Below, piece by piece: positions 37,701 through 49,185 of a stretch of 64,000 nt of DNA. The stretch's first letter is position 1; every line of letters begins with the position of its first letter. A program made the position numbers and the translations under genes. A model generated the notes under the pieces. The model saw only the letters and a list, made by a program, of their open reading frames with translations, had not been told where the DNA came from and made no database searches. The DNA comes from Mortierella sp. BCC40632. Its lineage: Eukaryota; Mortierellomycota; Mortierellomycetes; Mortierellales; Mortierellaceae. The stretch covers positions 248,001-312,000 of the forward strand of contig WAEK01000019.1 of NCBI GenBank assembly GCA_011634665.1. The letters run 5' to 3'.

Positions 37701-40700
37701 AACTAAGGGTGCTGAGCTGATGCCTATTCTTGGATCATGTACTACGTGGTTTAGGAACCAACCTCAAGGCAAGATATTCACTCCCTATCTAAAGAAGGCG
37801 GTACCGAAGAGCGAGACGACGAACAAGAGTTAACTGGAGCCGAGATCACAGATTCAGATATCACAGAGCTTCGCTTTGGTACTGACACCAGGATTGCCGA
37901 AACCCAACGCATGCTTCAGTCGTCTATGATATTAAAGATTAGCGTCAAGGACGAAGGAGAGCTTAGCGCGGAGGATCTTAAAGCTATCCACCAAGAGACC
38001 CTGCGCAAGGCTGCTCAGAGGACATTAGCGCTGCCTGTTGGACGAGCAATTCTTACTTATGGTACTGCCACTGCCACACCTACCCAGAAATGGTCCATCC
38101 CCCCCATTAGTCTATCAGCTAAACTTCTGCCGGTCTATGGCCTGACAGAGCTTGATATGGCAGTTTTGGGAGAAGAAGACTACATGAATTGGCCTCGATT
38201 CCACAACGGCGTCGCTGCAGGTCTGAGAATATCACCCAATAGCAAAGGTGTCAACAGTTCTTGGATCAACTACAACCGTCCAGATATACCAACAAGCGAA
38301 CATGCTGGCTTTCTACTTGCTCTCGGTCTGACAGGGCATTTGCGAATGCTGGAGAGATCATCTGTGGTCGAATACCTCACCAAGACGAAACACGATATGA
38401 CAAGGATTGGTCTACTCTTGGGTCTTGCAGGCTCTTTCTGTGGAACTATGGATAGTCGCGTCAACAAGATCCTGTCGCTCTATGTAATCGCCTTCATGAC
38501 TCCGGATATCAACCTTTCAACTGTTGACCTGAACCTGTCAACGACAACCGAGATCGCAGGAATACTGGGCATCGGACTCAATTATATGGAGACTTCACAC
38601 CGACAAAAAGCCGAGGTGATGTTACGCGAGATTGGACGAGTCTCAGCAGATTCGACCAACTCCGTCAATGATCTTCAAGAGTGTTACTCGCTTGCCTCAG
38701 GGTTCGCCCTCGGCTTTATCACCCTAGGCCGAGGAAACAAAGCTATTGAGCTTCGGGACTTGAAGATTGAGAGTGTTCTTACCAGCTATATGCACGGGAG
38801 CAAAGATGGGGCGGTCCAGGTGGGTCTCTCGACAGGATCCGGTCAATTCAGTGGAGTAGATGAACCGAATCGTCGTCAGACTGGAAGTGATATGACAAGT
38901 GCCGGAGCAACAGTTGCTCTAGCTCTGATGTACCTAAAGACCAATTCAAAAGCAATCGCTGAGAAGCTGAACGTACCAGAGACTCTGTTCCTACTTGAGT
39001 ATGTGACCCCTGATGCATTAATCTTACGAGTGATATGTCGATCTCTTGTATTATGGGACAGCATTGAGCCTACCAACGAGTGGATTCAGGCTCAGCTTCC
39101 AAACTGTTTGAAAAGTGCAACTGAGGGACCACCAACATCAGAGGCTGCGCAGCAGTGGTACTATGCCATCCTTGCAGGCTCGTGTTTCGCTATGGGACTC
39201 CGGTATGCAGGTAGCGGGAACGAATATGCCTACGAGTGTATCATCTCTTTCATTGATATGTTCTTCGATCTAGGGCGTCAAAGCGGAGGTAATGTTTTTG
39301 CTGTTCCCCTTGTTTATTGCACAAAGTCATACTATACTTACTAATCCAAGCTTTTACTTGATCTCTTAGATGGATCTTATGAAGCGGCGATTACAATATC
39401 AACTGTTAAAACGTGCTTGGATGTAACTTCTATAGCTGCGGCCATGGTTATAGCTGGATCTGGACGAGTCGATTTTTTACGCCGTATGAGAAAGCTACAC
39501 AAGAGGATCAAGGGCGATACTACCTATGGCAATCATTTGGCTTCACACATGGCCATGGGGCTATTGTTCCTTGGGGGTGGTGGCTATACTCTTGGGACTA
39601 GCAATCGGTGTGTCGCCTCACTACTATGTAGTCTATACCCAAGATTACCTTTTGATGCAACCGATAACCGATATCACCTTCAAGCCTTTAGACATCTGTG
39701 GGTTATGGCAGTCGAGCCAAGATGTCTTGTTACTCGGGATGTTAACACTGGAGAATGTTGTCCTGTCCCTGTCCGAGTGCATTTGAGACCTGACTTTTGT
39801 CAAGTACGAAATCCATTGGAAATGAGTCGAAGGTCCTCAAATGCTTTATCGGTGCTCTCACTACCGGTCCCAGCTACCGCAGATGATTCGATTCTCTCGC
39901 ACCGCCATGGAGAAACTAAATTATACATTCCTGTCTCGCCATTAGAGTTGATGACTCCTTGTCTCCTTCCAGAGCTTTCTGCTATTTCAATGATTGAGAT
40001 TCTTGGACCGAGGTATTGGCCCATCACGCTCGATCTTGGCAAAGCCAGTGACCGGGGCAAAATTTCACTCATTCTCCAGTCAAGGGCTATTCCCGTGATG
40101 CGACACATTGGACATCTCAGCTACACAGACGACCCGATGGGTATGCGTAGTATTCTTGCTAGACCATTTCCCAAAGTCTTGACAGACGAAGATTTTGCGG
40201 TCCTCGCCAAGGATCGAACAAGCGATGGTGGAGCCAGACGACGGAAACGGGCACGAATGGATTTGACCTCTGCCAACAGTCGTTCATTGAAACAGCTACG
40301 ACAAAAACACTCGTTGTCACCCATGTCCGATGCACGCACGTTCAGTTTAGGGGATTGGGAAGAGGAAACTGATCAAGTCGATCAGATTTCGGCATCGTTT
40401 GGAGAAGATTTCAGCTTGACCTTTTTACAAGACCCACAAGTAGGAGCCTTTGCCAGCTACCTCTGTAGAGTTCATGGTAGTGCGACCGAAATGGCGAAAG
40501 ATGAATCTATGGCAGTTTACCTCACACACGTCCTAAACGAGTGTCTGACGATGGACAAGGTGGACGCATTGGGGTCTCATATTTGGCTCTACGAGATTTC
40601 AAATCGGCTGGACAGTTATGATGAGCTTTCATGGAGAACATTACGGGAGCTTCGAATCCTGCTAAAGTACTACGAGACCCAGCGGAAGCGGCGCATTGGT

Positions 40701-41537
40701 ATTAATGGTACCCCCATACAGGGCATCAATTCCGGTGTCGGGAGTCCTACACTAGGAGGAGACCTACACCCCGGGACTGGCCATGTAGGACGAACAGTCA
40801 GACGGCCTTCTGTTTCAGCTCCTCCGATGAGTAGTATGGCCAAGGTCTTGGAAGACGATGGTAGTGAGACGCTGGTAAAGGTCAGCCGTATTGCCGAGAT
40901 GTATTCCAAGATTGAGAAGCGAGTAAACCAGTTTTTGGCCAAAGGACAAGAACTGCCCATGTCTCAGGAATTAGATGGAATTAGCAACCAAGAAAACAAC
41001 TCTCAGGAGTCGGAATCTTGTTCATTAGGTATTACATTTGAAGATGTCAAGATGTATTTCGTCAATGGCACCTTTCCTTGTATGGAGCCAAGTTGGTCTT
41101 TATCCAAGTTACCAGTTGGCGTCAGTGCCTTGAAGAGCGCCGACAATGCTAGAGAACGGATAGGGACAGACTGGTTCAAGGCATGGTTGGAGGTCAATGA
41201 GATACCTGGACCCGATATCATCCAGGCACTTCGTCGAGCAATGATTAAGACTCGAGGCGCCTGGGCGCCGCATGTCTACAAAACCGACCGTACTACGAGC
41301 ACACGGGCCACTGTGACAAACCCAAGTACACAGAAACATGGTACAACGGATTCAGCTCCTGCAGGGACTGTATCTTCGACCCTGAGTGGAAGCGATTCCC
41401 CATCTGTATCGCAGCTGAGTTTCTCTAAACAAAACCCTGAGGGCTACCTTTTGCAACAGGTTTTTTCTGTGGCATTCCCGACAATGAATCTCGTCGTGCT
41501 TGAATATGTGCTTTCGTCACTCGAACAAGAGCTTTAA
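34798..41537 (+). CDS. APC1: Anaphase-promoting complex subunit 1 (APC1/BimE)
   Basis: Largest scaffold subunit of the APC/C ubiquitin ligase, which triggers anaphase and mitotic exit. Exons 34798-35930, 36029-37080, 37167-37663, 37755-39288 and 39370-41537 total 6384 nt, giving 2127 residues with all phases closed (human ANAPC1 about 1944). The N terminus (ILGHHRPLGYN) and beta-propeller region occupy roughly residues 1-750. LRFGTDTRIAETQRML and IPPISLSAKLLPVYG precede the proteasome/cyclosome (PC) repeats at about 1060-1500: HAGFLLALGLTGHLRML, RIGLLLGLAGSFCG, SGFALGFITLGRGN, and HMAMGLLFLGGGGYTLGTSN. Just after them comes NRYHLQAFRHLWVMAVEPRC, the best family signature. A disordered Ser/Thr-rich stretch follows near residues 1850-1900. 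The ATG at 34798 directly precedes the conserved N-terminal motif. Confidence 0.95.
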
Positions 41538-41594
41538 GAGCCGAAGATGCCATCATCAAACCTAGATCAAGGACCCTAACCCAAAAAGTACATC

Positions 41595-41600
41595 AATAAA
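41595..41600 (+). terminator. Possible poly(A) signal of APC1
   Basis: AATAAA in an AT-rich ATAAATAT context 58 nt after the APC1 stop codon. Confidence 0.4.
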
Positions 41601-42970
41601 ATATAAATATAAATATCTCAATATTTGATCCGCCAGGGAGAGCATCAGTTCCATCCACTGCAATGAGGCATCTTTCGACTAGTGACTTCGCACTAAACTC
41701 CTCGATTTATACTGTCAAAGGCCATTTTCACGGCCTGATCACTAAGGAACATATTAGTAGTGTCGTTGGGAGATTGGGTAGCTACTTTCTCTTCTGGAGG
41801 AGGGGTTCGTTATTTTTTTCTGTCCGGCCCACACGGGTCTTCTATTGGTGTATACAGCGGATGGTACCAAAGCATTAGGTAGGATACTTCACACGATCAA
41901 TAAAGCATGTCGACACATAGAGATCTAGGGCGAGGAAGAAGTAAAAATTGGATAAGGGCTCCTTGGGTTGGTTTCTGAGTAATGGATTAGAGGTATTTGA
42001 GAAAATGTCAACAGATGTGTTAGTAGAAAGAGAAAAAATAGTACCCCACATGGTACGGGGATTCTCTTGAGGTTTTGTTCTCGAGTTTTCTTGATGGTGG
42101 TCCATGAATGAAAACAAAATTAAGTTTCGTTAAAAAGTCCCGCTACCCATGGAGCATCGGATCCTTCATCTTGATGAGTATGGGGGAGCCGATGGGAGAT
42201 GTAATCTACTTGGAGTTTCCTTCCTTGGGCATTGATACCTTTTGAGCTGCGTGCGAAATGAATAGAAATAAATGACGAATGCATTCAAACAATATCTCAG
42301 AGTCGATGCTGGCGTTGGCTCCTTCGCTGATGGTACTTGGTCAACTCCGGGATGGGGCATAAAAGTTTATCGGCTTCAAGTACCACTAACTCAATGCTAA
42401 TCTTGAGCTTCGCTCAGCAGCGATCGGCTTTACAAGTCTAGACGAACCTCAAACTGCCTACACCCTCCAGAAAGCAATTGGTAAGCCCACAAATATTTGG
42501 GATCCTGCATAGTGGGACTACTGCGTGAATAGAATCTCCTTTCAAGAGCCTTTTAAGGAACTACAGACCTAGCCTCGAAGATCAAAAGGGTAATCTTGAA
42601 TCTCTGTGACATACCTATCAACTAGCCACTATGTGTGAAAAAATAATAACACGGGCAATAGAACAACTTTATATTTGTCTCTCTCAGGCCAGTATCCATT
42701 GTGCTCTTCGCAGTGCGTCCCCCAGTTTAGTTTCTTTTTTCTTTTCAGGATAACCATTCCAGTGATAGAGCGACGAGTCACATCGCTTATCGGTCCGACC
42801 TTTTTTTTATGGTTGGTTAAGCAGCTTTAATGCTCAAACAAAAGAAATCAACAAGACTAACTGCTAGCAAAAGTAAATTGATCTGTGACTCCTCGCAATT
42901 TGTTGGTCTTGGTTAATTCGGCTTTTTTGGGTAGTCTTCGCCAGCAAATGTTGAGTAGGCGAGAGAATTC
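41601..42970. other. Intergenic region, no gene seen
   Basis: About 1.4 kb downstream of APC1. Short open frames lack recognisable domains and the sequence is AT-rich. It marks the change from the conserved gene block to the repeat-rich right part of the window. Confidence 0.5.
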
Positions 42971-43303
42971 TTAGTAGCACCAGCCCTGCTGACTGCAAGT
43001 TCCAGAGCAACACTGCCAGCCCTCGCTGCAGCGCGTGCCAGGATCTTGGCAAAAGCCCTCGAGGCGCTCAGATCGGAAGCGTCTTTGACCGTAGAGTGGC
43101 CTTCCGCATTCACGGCTTCTGAAAGCTGCTCTCGATTCGACACACTTGAATTCCTTGTCTGGGGGATTTCCCGCTTCAATGCAGGCGACTGGGTCGAAAA
43201 CGGGAACTGCTCCATTAGTGCATTCATTTGGATATTCCACGCACTTGAGAGCATAGGCACTTGACGCGACCAATCCCAAAAGCAAGATCGAGAGAGACTT
43301 CAT
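42971..43303 (-). CDS. Small secreted cysteine-rich protein with C-terminal knottin-like Cys pattern
   Basis: 110 residues from the ATG at 43303. Residues 1-18 (MKSLSILLLGLVASSAYA) form a standard signal peptide. The mature part holds 11 cysteines. The last six have spacing C-x6-C-x5-CC-x3-C-x5-C and end CSQQGWCY, the classic inhibitor-cystine-knot arrangement. A five-Cys N-terminal part (KCVEYPNEC...) precedes it. The function is not known from the sequence; fungal proteins of this build include effectors, protease inhibitors and antimicrobial peptides. A TATA box lies 267 bp upstream, and a GTAAGT donor at 43465 with an AG at 43311-43310 would make a 156-nt 5' UTR intron. It is the first gene after the APC1 block, in repeat-rich surroundings. 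Confidence 0.75.
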   Translation of the reverse strand: MKSLSILLLGLVASSAYALKCVEYPNECTNGAVPVFDPVACIEAGNPPDKEFKCVESRAAFRSRECGRPLYGQRRFRSERLEGFCQDPGTRCSEGWQCCSGTCSQQGWCY

Positions 43304-43569
43304 ATTGAACTTGTACGAGTAATAGCAAAGGTTTGAGATGAGTAAGGACGTGTGATAATCGCGCACTGTTTTGATTGTATTTTTGTTGTTTTCAAATGTT
43401 CCAACTTTACTGTGTGCATGAGAATCACTTTACAGGTCCTGCGAAAGGACTTCAAGGTCACTTACCAGGTTTTGAGAAGTGTTGTTGGCGGTTTGTAAGG
43501 AAAGGGTTGCGATGTTCGGAGAAGTGTGTCGGCTGAGGGATAATTTAAAATTCCTAGGAAGCAACGGTC

Positions 43570-43577
43570 TTTTTATA
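43570..43577 (-). promoter_or_regulatory. TATA box (TATAAAAA) of the secreted Cys-rich gene
   Basis: Read on the minus strand, 267 bp upstream of the start codon. The distance fits a 5' UTR that includes a short intron. Confidence 0.5.
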
Positions 43578-44141
43578 CCTCATTTGCCGCCTTGACTCTT
43601 GCTGTAACTTTTAAAAAAAATTGTTGCAATTTTCTCACGCGCTGTTCATGCAACTGTCCCCATCGATTGTTGCCATCAATTGTCGCCATCAGTTGTCACC
43701 ATCTATCGCCACTCCCATTTTCTTTGACCACTCTCATGTGCCTTTTTTTCCACTTGTTACATTATGCATCAATGTTTTCCCATTCTCTCTGTTCGCTTCC
43801 TAGGTCTTAGCACGCTCCATGCTCCTGTTTCTTCCACATGCGTGACGCATACAATCTTTTTCCTTTTCCCTTTGTTCTTCACACCCTTGCATTCTCCTTT
43901 GCCCCTTTTTTGTTAATCATGCTGTTTGTACTCACAATTTTTTTTTTTTTTTTTTATTTCGCAACCCAAGCTCCTGGCAAGTTTTTATGCGTCTTTTGCA
44001 TTAGATGTGGTTGTCTATTTAGGAGGGGAGCGTAATTCTAACTCTAACTTTTTTGCATTTCCGTGCTTAGGCCTCTTACCACTTGCCGACGGTAGCCTGG
44101 TTTTGTCCACCACTGTGGCACAGTGCATCCTCCAGATTAAT
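43578..44141. other. Spacer, no gene seen
   Basis: CT/T-rich DNA with a poly-T run at about 43940-43956. It contains a short imperfect CCATC(A/G)ATTGT-like repeat at about 43660-43715. No coding signal. Confidence 0.5.
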
Positions 44142-44278
44142 GTTTCTCAAAAAAAGCCCGAGCCAAAAAAGCCAGTCCCACACAATGTAAATTTTCGAGC
44201 CGAGTCGGGTGAGCTTTCACCGAGAAATTTTACATTGTGTGGGACTAGCTTTTTTGGCTCGGGCTTTTTTTGAGAAAC
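44142..44278. mobile_element. 137-bp near-perfect hairpin element (MITE-like)
   Basis: Two arms of about 57 nt, beginning GTTTCTCAAAAAAAGCCCGA and ending with its reverse complement, flank a loop of about 20 nt. The arms differ at only a few positions. No clear target-site duplication is visible at the edges. It lies directly beside a decayed Helitron helicase on the same side as that helicase's 3' end. Confidence 0.7.
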
Positions 44279-44499
44279 ACTACTCCAGATACTAATCAGC
44301 CCGCAAACTATCAATTGTTGAAGGGAGAGCCAGTCTATGTGCATCTGGCTTAGTTTGAATTGCGAAGGAGCTAGGTCTGTCTTAGAGCACGGGCCTTCGT
44401 CTGTACAGTCAAACTTGATTGTGGTCTCTCTGAGGTATTCTAGTTGTGCCTGTTGTTTGGAGGGACACTAGAAAAACACATGAGTTTTGTCTTCAGACC

Positions 44500-45320
44500 C
44501 ATTATTGCATATCCTACAGTCGGGAGAAGTAGGGTGTTGTAGAGTAATGTCTTTCTGGAACCTCCAGGTCTGTCGATAAAGAATAAACCATTGATTGGAT
44601 GGCTTTGGACTGCGTCTAGAATTGTGTGGAAAGTCGATGGTTGGTCCGAGGATAACTGCGCGAGGTGTTTGTTGGCTCTACTGGCATGCTCATCCTGAGT
44701 TGGCTCATGGCTCGATCGATCCTGGTTATTGGAGCTACTGAGTGATATGCCAAAGATGTTTCCTTTGGTAATTTGAGGGAATGCTGTGAACCTAGATAGA
44801 AAATCTGAAGAAAGGGCCTATCGAAAAAGTACCCAGAGGCGGTTCGGGTCTGAGGGACAACAATATGTTAAAATTATGGCGAAGAGGTAGCGGAGGACTC
44901 GAGAATGCTGTATCTAGTCTTATTCTTCTAAACATCAGATCCATTCAGTATCATCCCCAAGTAGGCCGCGAGCAAAGTAAGAATCCCGATAAGCTTGAGG
45001 CATTTCATAGGCATGCTACCATTATTCTTGAGTGTGGCCTGGGGGAGAATGAATGACTTCTTTTGAATCACATTGTGTTGGCCCTCGCGTTGGATGTCTA
45101 ACCACTCTCATTTGAAGAGACGTATCATGTGTCTATTTACTCGGATTTCGTCTCGAGAAACGACTGTGTTCTGAGTATTCTCTTCGCCATGTTGGTTCTT
45201 GGTGAGTACAACCTTGGCTCCGTCGTGACCCTTGTGAATGTACTCGCAAAAGTATCTCACGGCTGCAAATTTCAACGCTGTGGTAAAGGTCACCCACAGT
45301 CGAATAAAGAAGGGCAAGTG
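44500..45320 (-). pseudogene. Decayed Helitron-type Rep/PIF1 helicase
   Basis: Minus-strand pieces in different frames follow the Helitron order. At 45317-45108, AVRYFCEYIHKGHDGAKVVL and a following DEI match the Helitron-like N-terminal segment (KYIYKYIYKGHD type). At about 45000-44870, LRYLFAIILTYC and PSDPNRLWVLF match the segment before the helicase. At about 44690-44560, FHTILDAVQSHPINGLFFID and PGGSRKTLLYNTLL match the PIF1 helicase Walker A block, with G-x-G-K degraded to G-G-S-R-K. Stops and frame changes break it throughout, so it is a relic. Confidence 0.65.
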
Positions 45321-45579
45321 TGACTTCTACACCACACAGAACCAAAGGGGAGTTTACTACAGATGACGATATTTCTTTAGAATACGTGGGGGGTTTCTAT
45401 AGAGTACATACTGATGGGATAGTATATAGTGGATTGGATGTTTGGGTTCCTATAGATATTTTAGATGTGGCTGATCGAGCTCGGACTCACTGCCAGGAAA
45501 CAGTTTTACTAATCAAAACTTGGTTTGTTGCAGTCCCAGTTTAGCCCAGCATATCCATAAGTCGACAACAACTGAAAAT

Positions 45580-45770
45580 GAGCACCAGCGACACCAACCT
45601 TTCAAAAACTGGGTACCTCACCAGATCGATTTTTTCGTATCGAAGAAGGCTGCGAAGCTATCCGAGTACATGCTATGGAAATACGACGAGAACGCAGCGG
45701 TATAGGATGCACTCCAACATACATGTTTAGGACAAGCAGTCTTTGCTTTTGGATGAACCATCTGGTGTGT
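45580..45770 (+). pseudogene. Fragment of a DIRS-type RNase H domain
   Basis: The plus-strand frame reads WVPHQIDFFVSKKAAKLSEY, then MLWKYDENAAV, a stop, DALQH and GQAVFAF. Block by block this matches WGPHHIDLFASKHNAKLKNY ... MSWKFEKEAVAQDAMQ in the intact DIRS reverse transcriptase/RNase H at 52.4-54.2 kb. It is a small degraded piece of an unrelated copy, in opposite orientation. Confidence 0.65.
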
Positions 45771-48477
45771 ACAGTACAGATGGATGTGCATGATCGATTT
45801 ATTCTGTATTTTATGTACGCTCAACATGAATCGTAGGAACTGTAAGATTGTAATGAAGCGCTTCCAATAGGAAAAAAAAAGTACGAATGGCAGGAGAGAG
45901 AACAGAGAGAGGCCGAGAGGGACAACTACATGAGCTAGAAAAGGCCTACTGGCCTTATTGAGAGAGAGATGGGAGAGGTAAATTTCGCTAGCGATTCTAA
46001 AGAACCAAAAGGCTCGTTGACCTGGATTACGATGCCGTATTCCTCCAAAGAGTGACGAGAGACAAACAAACTCTTTGACGAGGATTCACGTCAAATGCAT
46101 GACCTAGTTTTGAGCTGCTACACGGTCCAGATGGACTACGACTCGGCATTCACGCACTGACCTCTGAATTTATGGTAGGACGCATGATTCTAACCACAAG
46201 TGCTTAATTATGCAGATCCAAGCGAACACAAGGACTAACTAAACAGTTGGCCAAAAGACCAAATGGGTCGAGAAAACCATTATCTTCCCTAGAGTATGGA
46301 TATTTGGGCGTGGTCATATTTTGATCCCCTTATGGCGTCGATACTCCCCGTTTTTGCTCTAGAAGATGCTTTTTTTTTAAATCATTCAATGCCCTGGGGG
46401 GGCGTAGCATAGTCTGTTGGGGTTGGTTAAATGTTCGAGATGCTAGAAGACGACTATTACAGCCTTCTCCGATACTTTGTAAAACGCGAGGGGAGCGTAT
46501 TAAGTTATCAACCTCACCCTAGGCCAATTTTCATGGATTGAGTGAGCCTAACAGCATCTTATGCGAATTAGCAGCAAGCCTAGCGCCATTTGACTCTAGT
46601 GTTCGGCAGCCTTTTGGTTTTGGTTTGTAACAATGCAACCCAAGCCAAAGCATCAAGCTACGCATTAGAGATCCTCCTGCAGTATGGGAAAATGTGGTTT
46701 TGTGATGGGGGTGTAGACTCGCTGCAGATCATGGACCAGACGGCTAATGGGCCGCTCAACAACCACCCGCGAAAGGGAGAAAATGTGGTTTGGTACCTGT
46801 TTTTGCATGACCATGCCCCAGACTTCGCATCCGATTGAGATTGCCTATGCCTTACGTGTATGAAGGAAGGTTGCATTATTCAGTGGCCCTCAGGGTAGTT
46901 TAAACTTCTAGATGTAGGCACGAGGAAGTGTGGTTTTCTTCGATGCTTTTCTATACTCGATGATTCTCTTTGCTCATTAGGAGTGAGAGTCGCTTTCAAT
47001 TCCAAGGTCTTGGCATCAAAATCGCGATTGAGTTATGCCAAAACCTTGGCTAAGATTGAATCAGCAAGCCTGGCATATAGGGATGTCGAACTCTTGACCG
47101 AATCGGCGAGCGTGGCTGTTTCTTTAGGCCCTTGTTTAATCAGCCTAGTGAAAAAGCTTCCTTCAATCACCTTCGACCATGGCAAGAAGCTGAAACCAGA
47201 ATGCATTTGCCGCCGAAGCAGTGTGGTGTAGTAATTGCGATAGGAGAATCCCCCGACCCTTTGAAGGCCTGGCTCAGGGGTCTAGAAAGATTTCAAGGCG
47301 ATGTGCGGTTTTTTTGGATTTCTTTCACGCACTGGTAGTACAACAGGCACGGGCTGCTTGTAAAAAAAGGGTCGAACAGGTTAGTGAACCAGTGCATGCG
47401 GGTTGGTGAACCAACGTGAACTGGTTGGGACAAGCATTGGGGCGAGCGCACGGGAAAAACGCATGGACTCCTTCAGGTCTAGCTCCATTCAAACACCAGA
47501 ATGAAGATCCATTCAGATGGTCTTTCTGCACTATGAGCAGCCATTTCCATCACTCTCCTTCGAAAGTGATAGCAACCTCGACGGTGACTATCTTGACAAA
47601 GAGTCCTTCTATTTAGAGCACTTTGAAATCAAATATTCAGATCTGTAAGTTCCTCTGAAATCCTACGTTAAGGTGAATGTCAACGTGTACCCGAGGTCGA
47701 GAACTCGACTAACTCACCCCCCCCCCTCCCTATCGCCGACAACTACCAACCCTTGCTCCAGACAGAGAGTTTTTTGATACGGCGTTGTCAGTCAAATATA
47801 ACCCAAAGACAGTCTAGTCAACATAACCCTGAATTGCACCTCTCCCACAGTGCTGGTCTCTGTGGCGGAGAGCGTGGGCTGTTAGATGGGCCACTGAATG
47901 TAGCACAGTATTTGACTCAATTGAAATTCGAGTCCCATGTCCAAAAAAGGACGTTTGGCTGTTATCCAAGTGGGGGTTAGTTAATTAATTTGCAAGGATT
48001 GAATAAGAAATATTTGGGATGAGTCTTCCTGGCGAGGACTCTACTAAAACACCTGGCCTGAAAAAAGGGGCGCGGGAACATTGCACATTCTAAGTATTGA
48101 GAACAGTACATAAACAAAGGAAAGAAGTGGAGGAACGTGTGATGGCTCGAGTGTACATAGTGCGAACAAGTGATGGCTTGAGTGCAGTGCGGACATGTAA
48201 ATGCATGGATAGCCATAGGAGAAAATATGCGCAGTGCATGGAAGTGCAAGAAATGATGGTGAAGGAAAAAAACTTGTTTGCAGCACAGAAGCACATAATA
48301 TAGGCACAGGAGCGTTCCTCTTAGAATGAGCTTTGTGATTCAATGCATTTCATAGTATTTTCATACAGTTCGATGTTGCAATTTTTCAACAAGGAAAGAC
48401 CACAAGCATAGTATCGATCATATTGAAGAGAATAAATGCTCCATATCTTAACCTGTGTTCGAGGACCCCTCCTGCAG
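45771..48477. other. Gene-poor repeat-derived spacer
   Basis: About 2.7 kb. Some plus- and minus-strand frames between 46590 and 47340 look faintly protein-like (for example VRVAFNSKVLASKSRLSYAK) but are short and broken, and I cannot assign them. GA-rich DNA lies at about 45890-45980. No RNA gene seen. Confidence 0.4.
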
Positions 48478-48485
48478 TATATAAA
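48478..48485 (+). promoter_or_regulatory. TATA box (TATATAAA) of the 89-aa secreted protein gene
   Basis: Lies 219 bp before the start codon. A putative 114-nt 5' UTR intron (GTAAAT donor at 48590, TAG acceptor at 48701-48703, abutting the ATG) would bring it close to the transcript start. Confidence 0.5.
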
Positions 48486-48703
48486 CGACCCCATCTTCAT
48501 TTTTCGTATCACTATCCTAAAAACCTCTTTCCTCCACGATCGTCTCCACCCGAAAGAATACACAGCATTCCAAAGATCAAGCAAGCAAAGTAAATCCCCA
48601 CCTTTGTCTCTGTGGACTACTCACACTTCATACTGTTCATTTGCTAATAGTATGAATTTGGCCATTAACATCTATTTTCATGCTACCTATGAGTTTCTCT
48701 TAG

Positions 48704-48973
48704 ATGAAATTCCATTTGTCTTACTTTGCAGTGACTATGCTGTTTGCTCAAGTTGCCACAGCTGACTGGAGCAGATGCAAATGCGACGATGCCAGCGAAA
48801 GCGAGGATTACCAGAGGACGAAGGCTTGGTGTGACCGAGAAGGCCTGGGCATGAAGCACTGTCCAAGACTTAACCAATGGTATTGCAACTTGCCAAACAC
48901 CAGCGCCTTTAGAAGGAATTTCGCATCTTACTGCTATTCTTTCCCAGGAAACTGTGAAGTGTCACAGTGCTAA
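48704..48973 (+). CDS. Small secreted cysteine-rich protein (89 aa)
   Basis: Starts MKFHLSYFAVTMLFAQVATA, a signal peptide cleaved after ATA. The mature chain is about 69 residues with eight cysteines (SRCKC, AWC, KHC, WYC, SYC, GNC, SQC), enough for four disulfides. No family was recognised. It resembles fungal small secreted proteins or candidate effectors by size, Cys content and single-ORF structure. It has its own TATA box and a candidate leader intron that ends exactly at the start codon. It is flanked by repeat-derived DNA on both sides, like the other secreted Cys-rich gene 5.4 kb to the left. Confidence 0.7.
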   Translation: MKFHLSYFAVTMLFAQVATADWSRCKCDDASESEDYQRTKAWCDREGLGMKHCPRLNQWYCNLPNTSAFRRNFASYCYSFPGNCEVSQC

Positions 48974-49185
48974 ATGTCATTCCTATCCGACCGACGCTTC
49001 CATTTCCACTTTATTTATCTCAGAGCTTACTTAATGGCACTTTGCTTTTGTGAGCGTGAGACGGGGATCTTCATCAGATCAATGAAAAATGGATCATCCA
49101 CGCCAGTCCCAATTCAAACGGAAGATCTATAGAAATAAACGCAGCGGCCGCATATTCGATCCCCAAAACGCACATGTTTCGCATC

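Noticed and set aside
44440..44560. Minus-strand CRICNNGSEDKTHVF...CP pattern, like the zinc knuckle at the end of LINE reverse transcriptases
   Set aside because: A different frame of the same DNA reads as the PIF1/Helitron Walker A block with many more matching residues, and upstream fragments follow Helitron order. The zinc-knuckle reading is a coincidence.
46590..47340. Possible gene or transposase across several frames
   Set aside because: Only short broken frames without a recognisable motif.
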